A stretch of 64,000 nucleotides of DNA from Pyxicephalus adspersus (taxonomy: Eukaryota; Chordata; Amphibia; Anura; Pyxicephalidae). The position numbers and the translations under genes were made by a program. Each line of letters opens with the position of its first letter. The stretch's first letter is position 1. The DNA lies in NCBI RefSeq assembly GCF_032062135.1, contig NC_092862.1, positions 64,723,187-64,787,186 of the forward strand, in the 5' to 3' direction. Below the pieces are notes generated by a model. It was not told the DNA's origin, ran no database searches, and worked only from the letters and a program-made list of their open reading frames with translations. This document shows, one piece after another, positions 57,183 through 64,000 of the stretch.

Positions 57183-58257
57183 CAGAGGGGTAGTCAGAAA
57201 TGGAAAAGGTTCTGGAGGTTCTGGTAGATCAAAGACTTAATAACAGCATGCAATGCCAACCTGCAATATCTAAAGCTAGTAAAGTACTTTCTTGTATCAA
57301 ATGGGGAATAGACTGTAGAGATCGAGACATAATCCTGCCCCTGTACAAAGCATTGGTCAGACAACATCTGGAATATGCAGTCCAGTTTTGGGGACCAGTT
57401 CACAAAAAGGACATTGTGGAATTGGAGAGAGTGCAGAGAAGGGCAACTAAATTAATAAAAGGAATGGAGGAGCTCAGCTATGAGGAGAGATTAGCTGAAT
57501 CTATGTAAGGCCTTGGTCAGCACTAGTCCCTCACCACACACCAGTCCCCCAATCTAACACTGTAGTCTTCACCTATACCAAGCCCCCCTTAGCCTCAGGA
57601 GACTGGTTGCATCTCCCAGCACTCAGTTGCCCCCAGGACTGCGCAAGGGATGGTGTTTGGGAATGGGCTGGTAGCAAGCCAGGAGCCAGAGCCAAGTCCA
57701 GAATACAGACCAGAGGTCAAACCAGATGAGCATCTCCTAACAATCTATTCTCCCTTGAGAAGAGACGTTTAAAGGGGAATATGATCACCCTGTATAAATA
57801 TGTAAGTAGTCCATATAGAGAACTCTCTTCACTTTAAGATCCTTACAAAGAAGAAGAGGGCACTCTTTGCCTCTGGAGGAAAAGTTCAAGCTTCGGATAA
57901 GGAAGGTATACTTCACTGTAAGGTCTGTGAAAATGTGGAATCAGCTGCCTCAGGAAATAGTTTCAGCAACTACTATAGATTGCTTTAAGAAAAGGCTGGA
58001 TATTTTTCCAGAAGCACAGAATATATCTGGGTATTAAGTAAAGATAACAGAGACTGTTGATCCAGAGAACATCTGATTGCCTCATGGAATCGGGAAGGAA
58101 TTTTTTCCCCTTGTTGAAGCAAATTTTTTTTTGTCCTCCTTTGGACCAACTATGTCCATAGGGTTTTATATCTGTGATATGTTTATTTCCCTAGTGGTTA
58201 AACTTGATGGACTTGATGTCTTTTTTCAACCTAACCTACTATGTACTATGTAACTAT
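57183..58257 (+). pseudogene. CR1-like LINE fragment, split by a solo LTR
   Basis: Same family as 37180-38195. Here the frame is better kept: [40 protein letters not shown] and [20 protein letters not shown] run without a break (57283-57470). After [12 protein letters not shown] the LTR at 57504-57742 intervenes; the LINE resumes with TTCTCCCTTGAGAAGAGACG. The 3' end TTTTTTCAACCTAACCTACT and TATGTACTATGTAACTATAA is at 58220-58257. The 5' end is truncated just after the FADD region. Confidence 0.8.
57504..57742 (+). mobile_element. Solo LTR, internally shortened (239 bp), inside a CR1-like copy
   Basis: TGTAAGGCCTTGGTCAGCAC ... GAGCATCTCCTAACA, with ATCTA at 57499-57503 and again at 57743-57747. 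Removing LTR plus one ATCTA restores TTAGCTGAATCTATTCTCCC, as in the undisturbed LINE copy at 37632-37660. This proves both the LTR ends and the order of insertion. About 400 bp present in the 19508 and 40859 copies is missing. Confidence 0.92.
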
Positions 58258-58445
58258 AAAGGGTTAGAATTGGTGATAGGTTTAGTGACGAGTTACAGGT
58301 TAAGGATAAAAATAGTGTTGAAGTTTAGGAGTTCAGTTGAGGGTTAGTTTTAAAGGTCAGGTTAAGCTTTAAAGATAGATGTAGTGATTGATTTAGGTAA
58401 AGATTAAGTGTTAAATAAGGGATTAAAGATAAATTGATTATTGAT
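58258..58445. repeat. Degenerate GGTTAG/GGTTTA-rich tract, right part
   Basis: GGGTTAGAATTGGTGATAGG, GAGTTACAGGTTAAGGATAA and GAGGGTTAGTTTTAAAGGTC continue the texture of 57010-57182 on the other side of the CR1-like insertion. Confidence 0.6.
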
Positions 58446-59470
58446 TAATGATAAAATGATTTTTTTCACATTACATACATCTGGGATTCTAAAATCATGT
58501 TTCTGTATCATAGAACCCCACATTCTTTCCAACTGCTCATTTACAAAATTAATATTAGCATGTTTAAAGTCACCTGTATGACCCTGTGCAAAGCTGCCTG
58601 TCTGTGCCTGGAAAATTAATGTTGCTATTTACCCAGAGGCAAACTACAGCATACAATATAAAGTAACTCTTTTTTAATATACAAATACAAATAAAAAAGC
58701 ACTTTTAAATAAAAAAAATATGCAATCATTTTGTGTTGATTATTAATAATATTAAAAATAATAATAATAAAAATTATATACTTATTCTTGGTCAATGCAT
58801 CTCACTCTAGCAACTGAACAACCCTTTTGAAAACCTCCTGAGCACTATTCACAGTTTCTATTTTAATACACTCCTTTTTTCATCAGCTAGGCTATTGTAA
58901 TATACAATGATACACAATTCAAGGTTAAGTATGCGATTACTTTCCAAGTATACTATTATTTCAATAATAATAGTAATAATAATGTAAAAGGCACAAAATT
59001 AGGTATACATTACATGTGAGTGAGGTGTGCAAAACATTTTCCTCTAGCTAGCCTGTAGTACAAAGAATGAGGTATTTTTAGGTATAATCTAATAGATGAT
59101 TCTGGCAGGAACATATTTAGCATGTGTATTTGCTTTACATACTAAATGTCTTTTGAGATTTTATTATTTCTTGCAAGGAAAAATGTAATGAGACCTGAAA
59201 ATCTTGCCTACTAAGCTGATACAGATACAACCACATTACTGTAGTGAACTACTAAAAAAAAAAAAAATCTGGAGATTTGTTTCACAAATTTAAAAAATAT
59301 AACATGTTAGTAAACATTTGGCAAAATCCACATCCTTCCATAGAGAAGAGATGTTTTTTTTTTTTGGTTGTGGTTTTTGAAGGTGCTATGGCCTTTAAAT
59401 GGCCCTAGATGATGGACACCTACTTGTGAACCACAAAACTAATCCCAATTCAAACTTAATGCAAGACCTA
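58446..59470. other. AT-rich non-coding stretch
   Basis: No gene recognised. ATT/AAT trinucleotide tracts lie near 58740-58775 and 58960-58985. Confidence 0.4.
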
Positions 59471-59479
59471 CAGATATGG

Positions 59480-59985
59480 AAAAAAGAGGAGAAGCAAAGA
59501 AGTCTTTTTAAAGAGCACGTAAAAATAGCTGATAATGCAGTACTTTATTAGAAAACTAAACAATGTTTGACTTAGAGTACAAATAAACACAATACAAAAG
59601 ATCTATAGTTCGCAATTATCATCATACAATGAATCAACCTTAATGGTACACTGATAGTTTGTATATTTAATAAGTGTAATTATGTATAGTATATCTCATT
59701 CCCAACGCATTTCGCCCTTTTAGGGCTTCTTCAGGGGATATGGAGGGTATAAATAGTTACCAAAATTATATGATAGAAGAATATGGTAAGTATGCAATAA
59801 ATACCTCTATTCACAAAGATTATCCTGATCACATTACCAGAAGGTAATTTAACATATTAAAGTCTTACACTTACATCAAAGATGATGATATCGGTAAGTA
59901 AGGTAATTATATTAGGAGGAGATGATAATGCAAGAGTTTTATTGAGGGAAAGGCTGTACACCAGAGGGGCTGCATTAAAAAAAAT
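59480..59985 (-). mobile_element. Penelope-like terminal repeat, left arm of a palindrome
   Basis: Inverted partner of 60545-61310: AAAGCAAAGAAGGCTTTTTG-type outer ends, GCAGTACTTTATTAGAAAAC (59538) versus GTTTTCTAATAAAGTACTGC (61219), ATACCTCTATTCACAAAGAT (59800) versus ATCTTTGTGAATAGAGGTAT (60947), and AAGGCTGTACACCAGAGGGG (59950) versus its complement near 60560. Lacks about 240 bp found in the other arm. Holds a hammerhead-like core at 59702-59736. Confidence 0.8.
59702..59737 (-). ncRNA. Hammerhead-like ribozyme motif, best-preserved core
   Basis: Minus strand: CCCC-TGAAGA, A, GCCC-TAAAA-GGGC, GAAA, TGCG, TT, GGG. CUGANGA (N7 = A) and GAAA are intact. Stem II is four G-C pairs. Stem III would be minimal, as reported for PLE hammerheads. 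One extra A lies between the core and stem II compared with the textbook form, and the base before the cleavage site is U. Self-cleavage is possible but not certain. Confidence 0.55.
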
Positions 59986-60544
59986 AGTTTTGACCAACAA
60001 TCACTCTGCCAGTTCATTTAAAAGCACGTCCTGGATGCAGCAGCAGCCCCTTGTGCTGGTTATCTACTGACAGGACGCCCTTTTCTTTTCTTTTTATCCA
60101 AAAAACGTGAGTATTTAATCTTAGACTCTTCACTAACCCCTACCTCATTGCTATATTTTGATTACAGACCAATCTGTTATTATTACCTTGCAGGCAATAT
60201 CCAGCTCCATTTTCCCTGTGCACTTGAAACCTCATCTCCCTCTAATACCATCATAGAGGTTATTCTGGGTGTTTGACAAATTACCCAGTAAGTACTAATC
60301 TAAATTAGTTTTTTAATTCATCCTATTACTTTTAACCTAAACCTTCCTATTTAACTACTCAATGATACTAATCGAGATTACTCTATAATAACAGTTACCT
60401 TACTTTTCGTCCAGTTTTTTTATAGTATTCATTATCTAACTCTGGAGAGCGAATATCTGTTAAGTATTTTACATCTCTCTTCAGGTAAATCAAAATCTCC
60501 ACTCTTCACTACTATTTTAGTTGTTTTTTGAAAAGTATATTTTA

Positions 60545-61310
60545 TAAAAATGCAACCCCTCTGGTGTACAGCCTTTCCCTCAAAAAAACTCTTGCATAAT
60601 CACCTCCTCTTATTATAATTACTTTACTTACCGATATCATCACCTTTGATGTAAGTTCATTAAAAAAAATTTTATTCAGTATCACCTCTACACCTTGAGT
60701 TTGCCTTGTATCATTTCTCTTATCTTTACCTCTATACTAGATAACTTACCCCTACCCAGCTGTCAATCCACTCAGTCTATTCCACCTTCATTGTTTTTAA
60801 CGAGATTACCTTCATGGAAAATCAAGTTTGAACAGCGAGTGTCCCTTTGATATATATACTATAGGTATTACATTTTTGAAATCATATTCCTATTTTTTAC
60901 TAAGACTTCAATATGACAAAATACCTTCTGTTAATGTTATCCTGATAATCTTTGTGAATAGAGGTATTTATTGCATACTTACCATATTCAATTATGGCAA
61001 CTATTTATATTTTCATAGCTGCCATCTTACCCTCCATATCCCCTGGCGAAGCCCTAAAAGGGCGAAACGCGTCGGGAAGGAGATATACTATACATAATTA
61101 CACTTTTTAAATAAACAAATTATTAGTGTACCATTAAGCATGATTCATTGTATGATGATATTGTGAACTATAGATCTATTGTATTGTGTTTACTTGTACT
61201 CTAAGTCAAACATTGTTTAGTTTTCTAATAAAGTACTGCTTTATCAGCTATTGTTACGTGCCCTTCAAAAAGCCTTCTTTGCTTTTCCTCTTTCTTCCAT
61301 TTTTGTATTA
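60545..61310 (+). mobile_element. Penelope-like terminal repeat, right arm of a palindrome
   Basis: Inverted partner of 59480-59985. An extra stretch of about 240 bp (roughly 60660-60900) is absent from the left arm. It ends with AATAAAG (61227), then CAAAAAGCCTTCTTTGCTTT and a pyrimidine-rich CCTCTTTCTTCC. No RT lies between the arms; the 560-bp centre (59986-60544) is AT-rich and non-coding. Confidence 0.8.
61041..61080 (+). ncRNA. Hammerhead-like ribozyme motif with one core change
   Basis: CCCTGGCGA, A, GCCC-TAAAA-GGGC, GAAA, CGCG, TC, GGGAAGG. Stem II and GAAA are intact and the cleavage site would be after C 61073. CUGANGA is CUGGCGA here (A6 to G), which should impair catalysis. Confidence 0.55.
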
Positions 61311-61655
61311 ACTAAGGCTGGGCACCACTCTAGGACTTTTTATTCTCCTGAATTACTCTCGCTTATGATACCTCTCTACACAGTTAAGAGCTACAGATAA
61401 CTCTAACCATGAGTGTTTATGCAATTATCGAAATAGCTATTCAGGTGGCAGCAGCACAATGCTGCTACAGCTGCTGATACAGGTCAGAGATTTAAAGATG
61501 TTCAAGTGAATTTTTCATGATAATATTCTTGGTGCAAGATAGACTGGATTTAGTATTACCTGTAAGTGCCTCCTGGGATTTTTTAGAATGTTCTCAAAAT
61601 GTTGTGAAAAATATTTACTGTGATGCAGTTCTGGATATGGAAAGGCATTGTAGAC
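61311..61655. other. Non-coding stretch
   Basis: Nothing recognised between the PLE palindrome and the Tc1 remnant. Confidence 0.4.
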
Positions 61656-61659
61656 ATGA

Positions 61660-61965
61660 GAGAGGAGAATGGCCAGACTGATCAGAACCGACAGAAAGGC
61701 TACCTGTAATTTGAAAGACCACAGCAGGTTCCAATCCTAGTTTGCAAAGATATCTGAAACTGTCATAGGCACAGCCTAAGAATAACTGGACAGTTGGACA
61801 AACACACATTTTTTCAATGTGATCAATGTGATGAGTTTAGTTTTCTTTAAAGGTCTTTCCAGTACTTGAATATAAATCCAGTAGAGCATCTTTGGGATGT
61901 GAAATGGGAGATTCACAGCAAGAATGTTCATCAATTATGTAAACATAAACCAGAATCTAGAAGGA
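61660..61965 (+). pseudogene. Tc1-type transposase remnant, internally deleted
   Basis: MARLIRTDRKAT (61673-61708) resembles a conserved N-terminal block of one Tc1 group. After a short degraded stretch comes NINPVEHLWDVKWEI (61869-61913), the NPxEHLWD motif around the third acidic residue of the DDE catalytic triad. The 100-plus residues normally between them, including the first two catalytic aspartates, are missing. Inactive. Confidence 0.75.
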
Positions 61966-62235
61966 TATTTGTGGAAGGTATAACACAAATAATTACAGTT
62001 GCCGTAGGAGACCCTAAAAAATTACTTGTTAAATTACTAGGAGATACCCATTTACACAAACAGCTTACCCCTGAAGATCCATATTGATATGGCTCAGACA
62101 GCAAAATTGTGTCATCTGGCTGTTTGCACCTATTCACAGACAGTGATGGAGCAATCTGCGACCTTCCCCAAGGCCCCAAATAATGAAGTGGCAGAGATGC
62201 TGGAAGCATGTTTGTTTTGTATTTGGAGCCCCCAC

Positions 62236-62594
62236 TGTAAGGTCCTGGTCCAGCAACAGTACTCACCAGACACCAGTCCCCATATCTAAGGCCACAATCT
62301 TCACCTAAAGCAAGCCCCCGCTCAGGCTCAGGAGACGGGTTGTGTTTCCCAGCTCCTGGTTGCTTCAAGAACTTAGTGCAGAAGGGATGGTGTCTGGGGA
62401 AGGGGTGGCAGCTAACCAGGGCAGCTAACAGATAAGCAGTACCAGGATTCCAACAAGACAAGTCCAGAATACAGAGCAAGAGGTCATACACATGTATGCA
62501 GCGGCTGCTGCTATTTCTCTATACACTTTGCTGCTGAAAGTGACATTGCTGGACAAAACAGGCCCACAGAACGGAAAAAAAGAGTTTCCTATCA
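62236..62594 (+). mobile_element. Solo LTR, internally shortened (359 bp), with perfect 5-bp duplication
   Basis: TGTAAGGTCCTGGTCCAGCA ... TTTCCTATCA. CCCAC lies at 62231-62235 and 62595-62599. The end reads CCTATCA rather than CCTAACA. Interior deletion compared with 19508 and 40859. Confidence 0.88.
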
Positions 62595-62599
62595 CCCAC

Positions 62600-63068
62600 T
62601 TCATATTTGCCCAGGGCCCAATTTTGTCTTTAAGGCCTTCTGTGTTTGGTGTTATTTTCACATAAAAAATAATTTAAAAATGTATCTGTAGTATACTTTA
62701 TCACATTTAAAATATCCCATTACTTTCTCTTTTTCCCAATCCTTTATGAATATTGCTGTGTTACTTTGAATTGTATTTCTTTGCGTTATACTTTATGAAA
62801 CCTAAACAATACCATCCTTTTTATTTTCCTTATTCTTTTTATTCTTGATAGTGGTGTGGAACTTTGTTTCTGATCTTTGTTAAATTATTTCTATGCTTTA
62901 TTTAATTAATGAATAATGTCTTCAATAATCATTTATTTTTAGCCCCGATTCAGCAATATTGGCTGAACAGGACTTCAAATCTTTGAGGCAGTATTCATTT
63001 TTTCAGCATTTTGGACCTTTCCTAATACACAGAACAGGATCTCTACTTTCAATGCAACCAGGAGTCTA
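62600..63068. other. AT-rich non-coding stretch
   Basis: No feature recognised. Confidence 0.4.
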
Positions 63069-63440
63069 AGGCCACGTAAACACGTGCAATAATTATTTAT
63101 GGAAAACGAATGATTAATGACCATTCAATGACTACTTCACAATTATTCATAATTATTTTGAATAATTCAAATATAATCCACCAATAATGTACACACACTA
63201 GGTACAATCATTTGAGCGATGCAGGAAGTGACGTGTACTAGACGTAGTGTACGCAGAAATATCCACAATCACTGACCGAGCAAACGTCGCCCAACCTGAT
63301 CCGCTGGGACAGTCGTTCATTTCCAGCGACATTCCTCAGTCATGGATAGTCGTTGTGCACTTTTTTGTTAATGATTATTGGACGATTGGTCGTTAACTGT
63401 TTGTTTCCAACAATAATTATTGCATGTGTATACATTGCCT
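63069..63440. mobile_element. MITE with AGGC termini, about 372 bp
   Basis: The left end AGGCCACGTAAACACGTGCA and the complement of the right end, AGGCAATGTATACACATGCA, form terminal inverted repeats continuing into AATAATTATT. GC-richer interior with CGT words. No frame. Target duplication not clear, so superfamily not assigned. Confidence 0.7.
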
Positions 63441-63474
63441 ATGACAATGGGCATAACAACCTCTAAGACAGTGG

Positions 63475-63905
63475 CCCTGATTCATCAAGAAGGTCACTCG
63501 CGCATCGGTTTTCGCGATCTGAAATCGGAAGCCGTCGCGCAATTCAGCAACTGGATGAGCTTGCGGCCGGAGCCGCGCAGCTTTACACTGGCGAGCTTGC
63601 ATGAAAAGTCACTATTCCCCTAAAAAATCATTCATTCTAATGGCACACATATTACCCTTAGCCCTAAAAAAAAATGTTTGCGCTGTTGAAATGTTTAAAA
63701 CATTTGTGTGTGCTAAGAAAAAAGCATATTTTAAAATCACTTATTTCTTTTCTGTTAGGCAAGAGTTAACCGAATTCAACTTCTCTACATAGGCACCTAT
63801 GTAAAAGCTTACGATGCCTGTTCAGGTGAGCCGCTCGTGTGTAAATCTCGCGACTGACCGCGCGCGAAGCCATCGGACCAGATTTTCCCACAAAAGTCAC
63901 AAGCA
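63475..63905. mobile_element. Possible GC-ended repeat sharing the hairpin MITE terminus
   Basis: Begins GGCCCTGATTCATCAAGAAG, close to the first bases of the hairpin MITE family, but continues with unrelated CpG-rich sequence (CACTCGCGCATCGGTTTTCG). A second CpG-rich block (CTCGCGACTGACCGCGCGCG) is at 63845-63870, with AT-rich DNA between. The right end is uncertain. Confidence 0.45.
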
Positions 63906-63937
63906 CACACACGTTCTTTTGTTTGCTTCTTATGTAT

Positions 63938-63938
63938 A

Positions 63939-63969
<31 letters not shown>

Positions 63970-64000
63970 TTATATATATATATTTTTATTTATTTATAAT
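63938..64000. repeat. (TG)n(TA)n microsatellite
   Basis: TGTGTGTG then TATATATA, running to the window edge. Confidence 0.95.

Noticed and set aside
61931..62491. 186-codon minus-strand frame
   Set aside because: It spans the antisense of a Tc1 remnant and a solo LTR, so it is fortuitous.

Overview
This window looks like vertebrate, non-coding, transposon-rich nuclear DNA, most probably from a frog. It is AT-rich. No host gene with exons could be recognised, and nothing is arranged in operons. The frog assignment rests on the repeat content: a hairpin element starting GGCCTGATTTATTAAAGC and ending in its complement, TTAA-flanked elements, L1/Tx1-like and CR1-like LINEs, Tc1, and Penelope-like elements (PLEs) whose tails carry a hammerhead-ribozyme-like motif. 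The species is an inference.

Layout. 1-3250: unique-looking AT-rich DNA with two hairpin elements. 3253-11274: a decayed PLE about 8 kb long, with a reverse-transcriptase/GIY-YIG body between inverted terminal repeats (arms 3369-5385 and 9902-11274); a TTAA-flanked element sits inside the left arm. 11.3-19.5 kb: mostly featureless, with hairpin elements. 19508-20153: a solo LTR. 20.4-23 kb: a hairpin element, a possible PLE fragment, and a CR1-like 3' end split by another hairpin element with an 8-bp duplication. 25.6-26.6 kb: TTAA-flanked elements around an AT microsatellite. 27.3-27.6 kb: a tandem repeat running into an LTR 3' end. 29.7-31.9 kb: an L1 3' end, a PLE tail and a possible LTR fragment. 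37.2-38.2 kb: the clearest CR1-like fragment. 40859-41502: a reverse-strand solo LTR with perfect 5-bp duplications. 43.7-53.6 kb: a nest of L1 pieces on both strands, a zinc-finger-like ORF probably from another mobile element, a hAT-like MITE with a perfect 8-bp duplication, and a MITE holding an assembly gap. 54.6-54.8 kb: a PLE tail. 57.0-58.5 kb: a degenerate GGTTAG-like tract split by a CR1-like copy, itself split by a solo LTR. 59.47-61.31 kb: a 1.8-kb imperfect palindrome made of two PLE terminal repeats with no RT between them. 61.6-64 kb: Tc1 remnant, another solo LTR, and two MITE-like elements.

The window is best read as layers of insertion. Target-site duplications and interrupted repeats give a relative order at several places. 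The most distinctive signal is the set of PLE terminal repeats with hammerhead-like cores, including an inverted pair without a coding body. All coding material seen is decayed; none appears able to make a full-length product.
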